From: UBA1181 sp045226255
GTDB lineage: Bacteria; Bacteroidota; Bacteroidia; Bacteroidales; Paludibacteraceae
DNA: 64,000 nt
NCBI GenBank assembly: GCA_045226255.1
Contig: JBGVCG010000006.1
Coordinates: forward strand, 1-64,000
Reading direction: 5' to 3'
In this document: piece by piece, positions 33,858 to 43,018 of the stretch
Position numbering within the stretch: the stretch's first letter is position 1
How the letters are laid out: each line of letters starts with the position of its first letter
Notes under the pieces: model-generated
What the model saw: only the letters and a program-made list of their open reading frames with translations
What the model was told of the DNA's origin: nothing
Database searches by the model: none
Program-made: the position numbers and the translations under genes

Positions 33858-36044
33858 ATGGCGATAATGAGATTCAACGCATTGAAGGAGTTGCAAAGCA
33901 GGCGACCATTGCCGGTGCATATACCATCGGACAAGCTGTCTGACTATTTCGCGATCAATGTGTTTACGAAGGAGAAGATGCGCGAGTATCTTTCCAAGGA
34001 TGCATTTAATGCTTTTATTGCGGCGGTAGACCGTGGTGTGTTGTTCGACAGAAACGTGGCGGACCAGATCGCGACGGGCATGCGCAAGTGGGCGAGTGAA
34101 CGTGGGGCTACCCATTACACGCACTGGTTCCAGCCCTTGACGGACGGTACGGCCGAGAAGCATGACGGGTTCATCGACTTCGACGAGAACGGTGACATCA
34201 TCGAACGCTTCTCCGGTAAGTTGCTGATCCAGCAGGAGCCTGACGCCTCTTCTTTCCCTAACGGAGGTATCCGCAACACCTTCGAGGCGCGCGGTTATAC
34301 GGCTTGGGATCTCTCTTCGCCTGCTTTCGTGGTGGGCTCCACGCTTTGTATCCCGACCATCTTCATCTCCTACACGGGTGAGGCGCTGGATTACAAGACG
34401 CCTTTGCTGAAGGCTATTTCTGCGGTCGATAAGGCTGCGGTGGCGGTCTGCCAATATTTCGATAAGAATGTGATGAAGGTGAATACGAACTTGGGCTGGG
34501 AGCAGGAGTACTTCTTGGTGGACTCTGCCTTGTACAATGCGCGCCCAGACTTGTGCATGACGGGTAGAACCCTTATGGGTCATGCCTCTGCCAAGGACCA
34601 ACAGCTGGACGACCACTATTTCGGCTCCATCCCGGAGCGTGTCACTTCCTTCATGCGTGAAGTGGAGGTGGAGGCGCATAAGTTGGGTATTCCTTTGAAA
34701 ACCAGACATAACGAGGTGGCTCCTAACCAATTCGAGTTCGCTCCTATCTACGAGGAGGCAAACTTGGCGAACGACCACAACCAGCTGATCATGGACGTGA
34801 TGAAGCGTATTGCCCGCAAGCACCATTTCCAGGTCTTGCTGCATGAGAAGCCTTTCGCCAGCGTGAATGGTTCCGGCAAGCACAATAACTGGTCGCTGAC
34901 GACCGACACGGGTATCAACCTGCTCTCTCCGGCCAAGAACCCTAAGGGGAACATGTTGTTCATCACCTTCCTCGTGAATGTGATGACGGCTGTGTACAAG
35001 CATCAGGATCTGCTGCGCGCCTCTATCATGAGTGCGGGCAACACTTACCGTTTGGGCGCCAACGAGGCTCCTCCAGCCATCCTCTCCGTCTTCTTGGGAC
35101 GTACGCTCTCCAAGATGTTGGACGACTTGGCCACTCAGGTGGGGGACAACAAGATGACCCCTGAGGAGAAGACCGCCCTGAAGTTGGGTATCGCGCGTAT
35201 CCCGGACATCATGTTGGATACCACCGACCGTAACCGAACCTCTCCGTTCGCCTTCACGGGTAACCGTTTCGAGTTCCGTGCTGTAGGTTCCTCCGCGAAC
35301 TGCGCCGCTTCCATCATCGCTTTGGATGCTGCCGTCGCTCACCAGTTGAACGAGTTCCGTGCGGAGGTGGATGACCTGATCAATGCGGGGAAAGGAAAGG
35401 ACGAGGCGATCTTCCAAGTTCTGAAGAAACTGATCATAGAGTCCAAGCCAGTGCGTTTCGAGGGAGACGGCTATTCCGAGGAGTGGAAGGCGGAGGCCAA
35501 GAAGCGTGGGCTCACCAATATCACCAGCGCCCCTGAGGCCATCAGCAAGTACTTGGACAAGTCTTCCATGGAGGTGCTGATCGGTGAGAATGTCTTCAAC
35601 GAGGTGGAGCTAAAGGGTCGTGTTGAGGTGGAGTATGAGAAGTTCTCGAAGAAGGTGCAGATCGAGTCGCGCATCTTGGGCGACATCGCCATCAACCATA
35701 TCGTGCCGACCGCGGTGGCTTACCAGAACCGCCTGATCGAAAACCTCTGCGGTTTGAAACAGTTGTTCGATGCGAAGGAGTACGATGTGCTTTCGGAGGA
35801 TAGGAAGGACCTGATCCGTGAGATCTCCAGCCATGTCACCGCCATCAAGAAGTTGGTGAAGCGCATGACGGAGGAGCGTCACACCGCCAACACGGCGAGG
35901 AGCGAGCATGAGACAGCCGTGGTGTACGACAGTGTGGTACGTCCGACGATGGAGGAGATACGCTCCCACATCGATGACCTCGAATTGGTGATCGACGATG
36001 ACTTCTGGCCGATGCCGAAGTACCGTGAGCTGTTGTTCTCTTGA
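33858..36044 (+). CDS. glnN: Glutamine synthetase, type III (GSIII)
   Basis: A 728-aa protein, the large type III form (about 80 kDa) found in Bacteroidota and cyanobacteria; it makes glutamine from glutamate, ammonia and ATP in the cytoplasm. Family signatures are WFQPLTDGTAEKHDGF near residue 90, NLGWEQEYFLVD (metal-binding Glu), ETRHNEVAPNQFE-type loop (LKTRHNEVAPNQFEFAP), GSGKHNNWSL and RTSPFAFTGNRFEFRA, with the C-terminal helical extension typical of type III. A palindromic operator candidate and a -7 box precede it; a terminator follows at 36065. A single-gene unit and probably the main ammonia-assimilating enzyme. Confidence 0.97.
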   Translation: MAIMRFNALKELQSRRPLPVHIPSDKLSDYFAINVFTKEKMREYLSKDAFNAFIAAVDRGVLFDRNVADQIATGMRKWASERGATHYTHWFQPLTDGTAEKHDGFIDFDENGDIIERFSGKLLIQQEPDASSFPNGGIRNTFEARGYTAWDLSSPAFVVGSTLCIPTIFISYTGEALDYKTPLLKAISAVDKAAVAVCQYFDKNVMKVNTNLGWEQEYFLVDSALYNARPDLCMTGRTLMGHASAKDQQLDDHYFGSIPERVTSFMREVEVEAHKLGIPLKTRHNEVAPNQFEFAPIYEEANLANDHNQLIMDVMKRIARKHHFQVLLHEKPFASVNGSGKHNNWSLTTDTGINLLSPAKNPKGNMLFITFLVNVMTAVYKHQDLLRASIMSAGNTYRLGANEAPPAILSVFLGRTLSKMLDDLATQVGDNKMTPEEKTALKLGIARIPDIMLDTTDRNRTSPFAFTGNRFEFRAVGSSANCAASIIALDAAVAHQLNEFRAEVDDLINAGKGKDEAIFQVLKKLIIESKPVRFEGDGYSEEWKAEAKKRGLTNITSAPEAISKYLDKSSMEVLIGENVFNEVELKGRVEVEYEKFSKKVQIESRILGDIAINHIVPTAVAYQNRLIENLCGLKQLFDAKEYDVLSEDRKDLIREISSHVTAIKKLVKRMTEERHTANTARSEHETAVVYDSVVRPTMEEIRSHIDDLELVIDDDFWPMPKYRELLFS

Positions 36045-36064
36045 TAGTTCTTTTGACTGCATAG

Positions 36065-36110
36065 AAGAGGGGGAAGCATCTGTGATGGATGGCTTCCCCC
36101 TCTTACTTTT
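36065..36110 (+). terminator. Rho-independent terminator after glnN
   Basis: AAGAGGGGGAAGC (36065-36077) pairs perfectly with GCTTCCCCCTCTT (36092-36104), then ACTTTTTC. Confidence 0.9.
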
Positions 36111-36206
36111 TCCGGGTGAGGCGATGGTCGTCGTTGCCCGAAGTCTTATCTTAAGGAGTCTATCGGACCTTCATTTTGTTTGTCGGTCTTCTGATTGCAG
36201 GGCAGG

Positions 36207-37184
36207 TTAGTCCCACCAGAAGTACCAGAATCTGGAGTCCTTTAAGGATGTGGCAAGGTTCTGTACCGTCTCGCAACCTTGGGTGACGATGTCAGAGCAG
36301 AAGCCGAACTGCTGCAGTGCGAGAGCTTTCACTTCTTCTTCCTCTTTCACGGGTTGTTTCACGTAGAATTGCAGGACGTCGCCTGACATGAAGCAAGGGA
36401 CCGCTCCGTATTTGTCGAACCAATATTTCGCGATGCTTCGGTGTTCCTGTGGCTCAGGGCTCTCCGCTCCTCCGAATGGCAGGTAGCAGAATACGTCGCT
36501 GGCGGATTGTACAGGCACGTCGACGAAGCATAGTAAATTATCGCTTTGGCTCAATATCAGTGAATCCAACGTGTCACATTCTGACGATTCATTTCCCCAA
36601 GCGATTATCTCGTTGTCCCAATCTATGTCACCGTCCGAAGTGTAGGTCTCCTTTGTCTCCTCGAAACGGTTCTTGAGTATGGACTCCGCATCTTCGAGAG
36701 GTGCGTTCAGTTTGCTCTGGATAAAGGACTCCATGTCAGACAGGTGCTCTTCGTATTCTATCAGCAGATTGTCGATCAATATATCGTCCAGTTCCACCAT
36801 GACACGGACGAACCCTGGATTCGTTTGCTCTGTCATGCGCAGGTATAAGTCGGTCAACTGTTTTTCCGAGATGTTGTTGCAGTTGACGATGTGGGCGATC
36901 TTACATCCACTCTTTTCGATGATGTTGATGGCTTTCCCCGCCTCGTCGCTCACCTTGATCTCCGCATCCACTTTGGGCGCATCCATCTGTTTTTCAACTT
37001 CCTGTGTGTTTTTCGCATTTTCAGCGTTTTCAGTGCTTTCAGAGGTTGTCTCTTGACTCTTCTCCTTGCCCTCCTCCGTATCCTTTTTCAGCTTGGCCTT
37101 GAGGTAAGCGGCGGCGATGGGCGCTAAGACTGCGACAGATAATTTGATAACGTTCTTTATCGTCTGACGGTTCAGTATGCTCAT
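36207..37184 (-). CDS. Uncharacterised protein with N-terminal anchor
   Basis: About 325 aa from MSILNRQTIKNVIKLSVAVL. A hydrophobic stretch (residues 10-28, AVLAPIAAAYLKAKL) is followed by a Lys/Glu-rich low-complexity linker to about residue 75 and then a globular acidic domain ending SRFWYFWWD. A GTG 24 codons upstream would overlap the preceding gene by 40 bp and add a basic, junk-like lead, so the ATG was chosen. No family recognised. Last of four minus-strand envelope-type genes (36.2-40.1 kb); being anchored near the membrane is inferred. Confidence 0.6.
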   Translation of the reverse strand: MSILNRQTIKNVIKLSVAVLAPIAAAYLKAKLKKDTEEGKEKSQETTSESTENAENAKNTQEVEKQMDAPKVDAEIKVSDEAGKAINIIEKSGCKIAHIVNCNNISEKQLTDLYLRMTEQTNPGFVRVMVELDDILIDNLLIEYEEHLSDMESFIQSKLNAPLEDAESILKNRFEETKETYTSDGDIDWDNEIIAWGNESSECDTLDSLILSQSDNLLCFVDVPVQSASDVFCYLPFGGAESPEPQEHRSIAKYWFDKYGAVPCFMSGDVLQFYVKQPVKEEEEVKALALQQFGFCSDIVTQGCETVQNLATSLKDSRFWYFWWD

Positions 37185-37216
37185 ATGGTTCCTTGTTGTT
37201 TTTGTGATATGATTCG

Positions 37217-37861
37217 TTATTCCTCCTCGCTGTTCTCGTTGACGGTGACGAAGCACTTGGCGGATATGGTTCCCACGGAGGCGACGATGGAAGTCTCGCC
37301 CTCAGCCATGGCGGTGATGGTACCGTCCGATGAGACCGTAGCCACCGCATTGTTTTCGGAGTTCCATGTGATGGCGCGTTCGTTCGATTCCTCCGGATAG
37401 ATGGCCGCATTCAGCTTTTTCTTGCTACCCACAGTCATGTGTAATTCGTTCTTGTTCAGCAGTATTTCGCTGGCCTTGACGATGTCGTTGGCCTTGACGA
37501 TGAAGCTATCCACCACATAGACGCTATTGCCTCTCCAAGGCAAGGTGTGGAAGTACTCCTTGTAGTAGAGGTCCACGGTGCGGTCGCCCATCTCCATGAG
37601 TTTCAGCGCCACGCTTTCGTCCTCGATGGAGAATATGAATTCGTTGGACTGGATGGTGCCGCCGTTGGCAGGTGCGCTTTTCAGTCCGTTCTGGATGATT
37701 TTACCCTCATAGGTTTTGAAGATGTAGCCCTTCTTCACCACGTAGTTCAACTCGCCGCTCTTGACGCCCTCGCCGAAAACGTAGTAGTAGCGGAAATAAC
37801 CGAAGGCGCCTAAGCCTAAGATCACACAAAGGATTGTGATGATGATGATTTTAATTTTCAT
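37217..37861 (-). CDS. Membrane-anchored protein with a BIG2 (Ig-like) domain
   Basis: A 214-aa protein. Residues 4-24 are a transmembrane or uncleaved signal segment (IIIITILCVILGLGAFGYF); the C-terminal 80 residues are a bacterial Ig-like group 2 domain, with LHMTVGSKKKLNAAIYP, ITWNSENNAVATVSSDGTIT and AMAEGETSIVASV being textbook BIG2 blocks. BIG2 domains mediate extracellular protein or glycan contacts. The protein is probably periplasmic or surface-exposed. It is followed 32 bp later by the unknown 325-aa gene and preceded 36 bp by the DUF5723-like gene. Confidence 0.8.
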   Translation of the reverse strand: MKIKIIIITILCVILGLGAFGYFRYYYVFGEGVKSGELNYVVKKGYIFKTYEGKIIQNGLKSAPANGGTIQSNEFIFSIEDESVALKLMEMGDRTVDLYYKEYFHTLPWRGNSVYVVDSFIVKANDIVKASEILLNKNELHMTVGSKKKLNAAIYPEESNERAITWNSENNAVATVSSDGTITAMAEGETSIVASVGTISAKCFVTVNENSEEE

Positions 37862-37897
37862 TGTCTGCTATGTTTGTTCAAATTTTTTTGGTGTTCT

Positions 37898-39307
37898 TTA
37901 GTAGCGGTACTTGTTCCCTTTTTTGTATCCGATGATGACACCCATACCCAGTGTGATTCTTGTGTCACGCACGTAGCAAGGCACTTTGTGTCCGGATAGG
38001 GTAGCGTACCTTAGCGGTATATGGTCGATGGCGGCATAGAGGTTGATAGGACCTGCATTGCCGTTCAGTCCGATACCAATGTTGTTCCATCCATCGAACA
38101 GGCTATAGGTGAATGTGCCGGAGAAGTACTCGATTGGGCGGAAGTTAGCGGAGAGGACGAACTCCTCCCTTGTCGCTTTGCGGATGAAGTAAGTTTTGGA
38201 AAGCGCTCCGATGCTTAGTTTGTCTTCCATGAGGGAATATTCTCCCGCCAAAAGGAGTTTGGCAGAGAGCCAAGTGGTATAGTTCTTAGGATCGTCGTTC
38301 TTCTTCAACATACGTTTGAACCTTGTCTTGTAAGGTTGCCACCACTGTTCGCTGGAGGCATCCTCGCCCACCTCGTATTTGAGTCCTTTGTAGCTGAACT
38401 GCTCGCGTGGATTGAGCTCTTGTATATTCCCTGTCCATACGAGGAAGCCCAGATCCAGTACGCTGGCGGACACTTTCAGTTCTGGGGATATCTTGTAGCT
38501 GGCACCTGCGTCGAGGGCGAATCCGTGTCCCTGGGATTGGTTGATTTTCTCTCCATTTGATTTGAGGCCGCTGACTCTGTCCGATTCCGCGACAGTAATC
38601 TCCCTCGTAGGGGTGGTGATGCGTAGGTTACCGCTTCCGGACACTTGCCATTCATCTTCGCTTGCGGTCATATGCAGGTTTCTGAGGTTGGAGCTCACGT
38701 TCGCATAACCGACCAATAATTTCGCCTTAGCTCCCAAAGAGAGGTCTTCATCGATATTTGCGGAGACACCTCCTCCGATTTCATTGTAGATAGTGGCTGC
38801 GATAGACATCTTATCGACTCCGAAATCGTATTTTTCTCCGTTCTCCATGCCTTTGAAGAAGAATTGGAAGAACTCTTTCGGTATGGAGATGGAGGATTCC
38901 ATCTTGTTGCTGACGGTGAAGGAGACGAACAGCTTGTCGTTGATACGGTAGCCGGCGTCGAACAAGTCTATTTCGTAGGCGGCATGCAGTTTCTCGCGAC
39001 CGTGGATGGCATCCAGGAATTCGTCGGAAGCCATGATGTTCTTGTCGCAGAAGAGCAGGGTCTTTTGTTCACCGTTTATTTTTTTAGTCTTGAAGATGTC
39101 CGTTAGGGTGAGGTCGGTGTTGCCACCACCTATGGCGATGGTGGATCCGATAGGCACGCCCACATACAGCTTCCCCTCAGGTTGGAAGGCTGGATTCAGA
39201 TGGTGCTGACGGTAATTCTGTTTGTCGAAATAGAGTGTGTTGGAGATTTGTGCCGACAATGTGCCACAAATCACGCTAAGTAGTAGGGATAATACTGTCT
39301 TTTTCAT
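37898..39307 (-). CDS. DUF5723-like outer-membrane beta-barrel protein
   Basis: A 469-aa protein. The start at 39307 gives the signal peptide MKKTVLSLLLSVICGTLSAQ. The mature part is rich in alternating beta strands with aromatic girdle residues and contains NTLYFDKQNYRQHHLNPAFQ near its N-terminus, as in the Bacteroidota DUF5723 family of predicted FadL/PorV-like barrels. It ends TRITLGMGVIIGYKKGNKYRY. Function unknown; a transport or structural role in the outer membrane is inferred. It begins 13 bp after the lipoprotein gene, with which it probably works. Confidence 0.75.
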   Translation of the reverse strand: MKKTVLSLLLSVICGTLSAQISNTLYFDKQNYRQHHLNPAFQPEGKLYVGVPIGSTIAIGGGNTDLTLTDIFKTKKINGEQKTLLFCDKNIMASDEFLDAIHGREKLHAAYEIDLFDAGYRINDKLFVSFTVSNKMESSISIPKEFFQFFFKGMENGEKYDFGVDKMSIAATIYNEIGGGVSANIDEDLSLGAKAKLLVGYANVSSNLRNLHMTASEDEWQVSGSGNLRITTPTREITVAESDRVSGLKSNGEKINQSQGHGFALDAGASYKISPELKVSASVLDLGFLVWTGNIQELNPREQFSYKGLKYEVGEDASSEQWWQPYKTRFKRMLKKNDDPKNYTTWLSAKLLLAGEYSLMEDKLSIGALSKTYFIRKATREEFVLSANFRPIEYFSGTFTYSLFDGWNNIGIGLNGNAGPINLYAAIDHIPLRYATLSGHKVPCYVRDTRITLGMGVIIGYKKGNKYRY

Positions 39308-39320
39308 TGTGCACATTGTT

Positions 39321-40064
39321 TTAGAAATCATATTCGTTAATTAAAATACCGCCTTTGAAGAAGCAGGCGATCTTCATCTTCATTGTATTCTTCTCGGTAA
39401 TAATAGACTGATCATACTCCTCCATCGAGAACGAGTATTCCACATTGATTCGATCCACCATGCTCAGTGGCGTCATGTACTTCTTGTCGTAAGAGATTTT
39501 GTGTTTCGTGACCTTGCTGGCTGCAGTCGTATGGTTCGACTCGTTGAGCGTGGCAGGAGCTGCGGAGAAGGATTGGTCCTTGCGTAGTTCCGTAATCTCT
39601 TCCATTTTCTTGGTGATGGTATCCTTGTGGTAGAATTTAATCGTGTAGTCTATGGTCAATGGCAGCCCATTCTCCACTTCGATCTTCAGGATGCATTGTT
39701 CCATGAGGTCTATCGCGCGGCCTTCACCCACTTTGTTGTTGAAGTGTAGTCCGGGGAAAGAATCCATCTCTTCGATGAATGAGCCTTTTTGGATTACGAT
39801 AGGGAACTTGATGGTCTCCTTTTCGTTGCCTGTGAGTATGTAAGTGGAATCAGGTGTTATGATGATACCCTTACTTTTTGTGTGTTTTATGATTTCTTTC
39901 AGGGTGGCTGTCACTTGTGCGACAGGCACATCCAACGCAGTCTGCATATAGAGACTGTCTGTATCTAGATTATCCAAGTCCAAGTCTTCGACTGTGCAGG
40001 ACGGTTGTCCACAGAAGGCGACAATAATTCCTAACGTGACGGATAAAAATTTGATTTTTCTCAT
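39321..40064 (-). CDS. Uncharacterised lipoprotein paired with the DUF5723-like barrel
   Basis: A 247-aa protein with an N-terminal hydrophobic segment (FLSVTLGIIVAFCGQPSC) and a Cys followed by an acidic stretch TVEDLDLDNLDTDSLY, which fits a lipoprotein with an acidic surface-export-like signal after the Cys. The body is beta-rich. No family recognised. First gene of the minus-strand envelope cluster. A pairing of a secreted lipoprotein with a barrel 13 bp downstream suggests a complex at the outer membrane. Confidence 0.65.
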   Translation of the reverse strand: MRKIKFLSVTLGIIVAFCGQPSCTVEDLDLDNLDTDSLYMQTALDVPVAQVTATLKEIIKHTKSKGIIITPDSTYILTGNEKETIKFPIVIQKGSFIEEMDSFPGLHFNNKVGEGRAIDLMEQCILKIEVENGLPLTIDYTIKFYHKDTITKKMEEITELRKDQSFSAAPATLNESNHTTAASKVTKHKISYDKKYMTPLSMVDRINVEYSFSMEEYDQSIITEKNTMKMKIACFFKGGILINEYDF

Positions 40065-40173
40065 ATCTGTGCGTTTTTTTGTTTAACAAAGATAATTATT
40101 TTTCTGGATAAATAACCAATTTGGTTTATGTATTTTAAATGCGCAAAAATTCTTTTCGTCCGTAAAGTTTTTG

Positions 40174-40181
40174 TATTTTTG
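40174..40181 (+). promoter_or_regulatory. Candidate -7 box before the DUF3127 gene
   Basis: TATTTTTG fits TAnnTTTG, 54 bases before the start codon. Confidence 0.45.
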
Positions 40182-40235
40182 TGAAAATTATTTTTTGGAG
40201 AATAGGTTTCTCCTTTATTTTAATGATATATAACA

Positions 40236-40637
40236 ATGGATTTTACTGGTAGAATTATTGCTGTTTTGCCTAAGAGAACGGGAGAGGGCAAGAATGGTCC
40301 TTGGATGAGCCAAGAGTATGTGATGGAGCATGATACGTCGAACGCCCAATATCCTCGTCGCATGTGTTTCAATGTTTGGGGCGAGCAGAAGATTAATGAG
40401 TTCAATATTCAGGAAGGACAGTTCTACACCGTCAGTGTAGACATTGATTGCCGTGAGTGGCAAGGCCGTTGGTTCAATGATATCCGTGCTTGGAGAGTTT
40501 CTCCTGCGGGTTCTCAGGCTTCTCAGCCGGTTCCTCCCGCACAGCCTGCTATGCCGGGCGGTATGCCTAACGTGCCTACGTTCGACGCACAGTCTAACGC
40601 ATCGCAGGAGAACGAGGCGGATCAGCTTCCGTTCTAA
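40236..40637 (+). CDS. DUF3127 protein (OB-fold, single-strand-binding-like)
   Basis: A 133-aa protein. The first 90 residues (MDFTGRIIAVLPKRTGEGKN ... YVMEHDTSNAQYPRRMCFNVW ... DIDCREWQGRWFNDIRAWRV) match the DUF3127 family, small OB-fold proteins specific to Bacteroidota. The C-terminus is a Pro/Ala/Gln-rich flexible tail ending EADQLPF, strikingly like the acidic-aromatic DxxxxPF tip of SSB proteins that recruits DNA-repair partners. So a single-strand nucleic-acid-binding role is likely but not shown. Stand-alone gene with its own promoter and terminator. Confidence 0.85.
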   Translation: MDFTGRIIAVLPKRTGEGKNGPWMSQEYVMEHDTSNAQYPRRMCFNVWGEQKINEFNIQEGQFYTVSVDIDCREWQGRWFNDIRAWRVSPAGSQASQPVPPAQPAMPGGMPNVPTFDAQSNASQENEADQLPF

Positions 40638-40705
40638 CATATAGTAGGAGAGAGGACTTCCCTTGAAGTTTGGGGCGGTTCCTTTCTTTAGTCCTTGAAA
40701 AGAAT

Positions 40706-40740
40706 AGAGGGATGTCACATGAGTGGCATCCCTCTTTGTT
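40706..40740. terminator. Terminator between convergent DUF3127 and GH5 genes
   Basis: AGAGGGATG (40706-40714) pairs perfectly with CATCCCTCT (40727-40735) and runs into TTGTTTT. Its loop sequence closely resembles that of the hairpin at 17153-17185. Confidence 0.8.
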
Positions 40741-40761
40741 TTGTGTATTATGGTCGTAGTC

Positions 40762-41913
40762 TTATTCCTTTCCGATGATGATGGCTGGCAATTCATTGGC
40801 TGATCCATCCTCGTTCACGATAGGGAAGTCTCCCTTGTAGCACCAGTGGCAATTAGCGATGTTATGCTCCTTGAAGATGCTGCAAATGTCCTTGTACCAG
40901 CGCAAACGAACATCTTTGTCCACGTAGAATGGGTATGCGCCGAACTCTCCGCAGTAGAGTTGCAGACCGAGCGAGTCCGCCTTGTCGATGGCGAGCTTCA
41001 TGTGCTCGTACATGATCTCTTTGTTGTATTCTCCGTTCATAGAGGCGATCTTGTCCTTCTGTTTCTGCGAGAGGGAGTCCAAAGCGAGGGAGTCCGTCAC
41101 TTGGATGCCTGGGTAGTTGACTTTGCCCGCATAGAAAGCGTAGTCGGTCCAAGGGGCTTGGTGGTGCGTTACCAAGCTAGGCTCGTAGAAGTGATAGCTC
41201 AACATGATGTACTTGTCGTTTTCAGGCACACGGAGCGAATCGAACGTCTGAGGGATTTGCCAACGGTTTGAACCGAATATGATGGTTCTCTCTTTCTCCG
41301 TCTCTCTGATACCGTTCACCATCATCTCCACTAATTTGTTCCAATCCTCGCAAGTAGGGGCGACGGGCTCGTTCATCAACTCGTAGGCCAAGCGATCGTT
41401 CGGATATTGGTTCAGATCTTTTTGGAGATCTTTCCAGATGTTGACGATCTTCTCTTGCTCTTTAGGATCTTGGAAGAGGGTGTTCGGATGTCCGTTCTCG
41501 TTGTTGAAGTGGTGGGAACGTACGATATGGAGGTCTACGACAACGTTCAAGCAGTTATCCAACGCCCAGTTGATGGCATTGTGCATCAAGGCGAATGCGC
41601 TGGAGTCTCTGTTCATGGCCTCGTCGTACAATTGCTCCTCGTCTACGGCAAGGCGTATGAAGTCGAAGCCCATGGCGGCGATGGAGTCGAAGTCCGCCTT
41701 CGTGATTTTGTTGGCTCTCACTTCCCCTCTGTCGGATGATTGTGATAGCCAATGGCTTATGTTCACACCGTTTTGGAGGTACAAGGTTGCGTATGCGCTT
41801 TTTTTAGCCTCGCATATCTTCTCTTCGTTCAAATTTTGTTTTTGCTCTGCTGGCTTGTTGCAGGATAGCAACGCAAGCGCCAGAGCAGCAATGCTGATGA
41901 TTTGTGTTTTCAT
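40762..41913 (-). CDS. Glycoside hydrolase family 5 lipoprotein
   Basis: A 383-aa lipoprotein from MKTQIISIAALALALLSCNK (lipobox ALLSC); a frame 41 codons longer upstream lacks a signal peptide. The domain is a GH5-type TIM barrel: GVNISHWLSQ at the start, DFIRLAVDEEQL, VVDLHIVRSHHF, the acid/base Glu in YELMNEPVAPT, MLSYHFYEP, and the nucleophile Glu in LYCGEFGAYP. GH5 enzymes cleave beta-linked glucans or mannans; here the target glycan is unknown. No susCD pair or other CAZyme is adjacent, so it is not part of a visible polysaccharide-utilisation locus. Confidence 0.9.
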   Translation of the reverse strand: MKTQIISIAALALALLSCNKPAEQKQNLNEEKICEAKKSAYATLYLQNGVNISHWLSQSSDRGEVRANKITKADFDSIAAMGFDFIRLAVDEEQLYDEAMNRDSSAFALMHNAINWALDNCLNVVVDLHIVRSHHFNNENGHPNTLFQDPKEQEKIVNIWKDLQKDLNQYPNDRLAYELMNEPVAPTCEDWNKLVEMMVNGIRETEKERTIIFGSNRWQIPQTFDSLRVPENDKYIMLSYHFYEPSLVTHHQAPWTDYAFYAGKVNYPGIQVTDSLALDSLSQKQKDKIASMNGEYNKEIMYEHMKLAIDKADSLGLQLYCGEFGAYPFYVDKDVRLRWYKDICSIFKEHNIANCHWCYKGDFPIVNEDGSANELPAIIIGKE

Positions 41914-42065
41914 AAAATATACTTTAGTTGTTTTCTCCAGTAAAACGTTTATACTTTTTGCAAAGTAATTATAGCATTCCAATATAGGGGCAACGGCTAG
42001 AAACGTTTTTGCGTGATGAGACGCTTTTCGTGTCACGTTTCATGCTCCGCCCGTAAATTTATGGT

Positions 42066-42090
42066 TCTCTATTCTTAATTCTCTATTCTT
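42066..42090. repeat. Degenerate AT-rich heptamer repeat
   Basis: TCTCTATTCTTAATTCTCTATTC is a degenerate form of the slipped heptamer run at 17261-17290, just after the stop codon of the gene at 42089-43018. Confidence 0.4.
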
Positions 42091-43018
42091 ATTTGAGGGT
42101 GATGACCATGCTTTGTGAGTTGTCGCCTTCCGAGGAGTGGAATGTCTCTTTGGATTTGTAGGAGATCATCCAGCCTGTTTTCTTGTCATATGTGACGCGC
42201 TCTTCAAACTCTGCCCAAACCTTCGACTTTTCATATTCCTTTTTCATCTCCTTGATAGCCTTTTGTGCGTTAGGATCATTTATGTCCATGCCCGTTTCCT
42301 TTGCGACGTCAGCCATGTATTTCTCGATCCATTGATTGATTGCGGCGATACACTCCTTCTCCTTGAGCTTTGCGGTTGTGGTGATGGTAATCTGATCGTT
42401 AACTACCTCCACTTTGGAGATGGCTTTCGCTTCCTTCAAGTTGATTGTGCTGATGGTAATGTCAGTCGTGGTCTTTGTCTCTTTTTTCGTGTCGTATTCT
42501 ATCCCGAAGTGTTTGTGTTGAGCAAGAACCTCTTTCAGATTGATGTCCATGAAACTCTTTTCGTCGGGTGCAAGCAAACTCTTTAGAATGCTTGACAGCA
42601 TCCCACCCATTTGTTTCATAGGGTCATCCGTTGAATCTTTGGACGTTTCGTAAATTTTTAGGTATTCGTCGAAGTTTTTGATTCTGAGGATTTTCCCCTC
42701 TTTGGAAACCGTGTAGTGGGGGGTGTATGCCTTTATTTTCTCGTATTTGTCTTTCCCAATTACCATCATGGCCATCTCTTCCATCCCTGTATAATCCTTT
42801 TCGTTGGAATAGATGCATGACATCAGGTAGCCGTCGCTGCTGTCCAACACTTCGAGGGTCATGTCGCTGCTTAGGGTTCGTGCCGTGTCTGTATAAAGTT
42901 CTACGAAATAAGACTTTGCATCTCCTTTGTTCCAATTAGGTTTTAGAACGATTTTCTCAGCGAATGTTGTCGTCGCTAAAAGCATACATGCCCACAGTGT
43001 GATAGTTTTTTTGCTCAT
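42089..43018 (-). CDS. Uncharacterised exported protein
   Basis: A 309-aa protein with signal peptide MSKKTITLWACMLLATTTFA cleaved before EKIVLKP. The mature protein alternates beta strands (DAKSYFVELYTD, SDMTLEVLDSSDGYLMSCIY) with a Lys/Glu-rich helical part, and ends with MISYKSKETFHSSEGDNSQS. It resembles the Bacteroidota DUF6263-like periplasmic proteins, but the match is uncertain. No partner gene is apparent: its neighbours are the GH5 lipoprotein downstream and a 384-bp gap upstream. Confidence 0.65.
   Translation of the reverse strand: MSKKTITLWACMLLATTTFAEKIVLKPNWNKGDAKSYFVELYTDTARTLSSDMTLEVLDSSDGYLMSCIYSNEKDYTGMEEMAMMVIGKDKYEKIKAYTPHYTVSKEGKILRIKNFDEYLKIYETSKDSTDDPMKQMGGMLSSILKSLLAPDEKSFMDINLKEVLAQHKHFGIEYDTKKETKTTTDITISTINLKEAKAISKVEVVNDQITITTTAKLKEKECIAAINQWIEKYMADVAKETGMDINDPNAQKAIKEMKKEYEKSKVWAEFEERVTYDKKTGWMISYKSKETFHSSEGDNSQSMVITLK

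Noticed and set aside
33831..35417. Long open frame opposite glutamine synthetase III
   Set aside because: It is an exact shadow of a strongly conserved coding sequence; its product is His/Arg/Leu-rich with no family features.
36207..37256. Longer version of the unknown anchored protein from a GTG
   Set aside because: It would overlap the BIG2 gene by 40 bp and hide the hydrophobic N-terminus behind a junk-like basic stretch.
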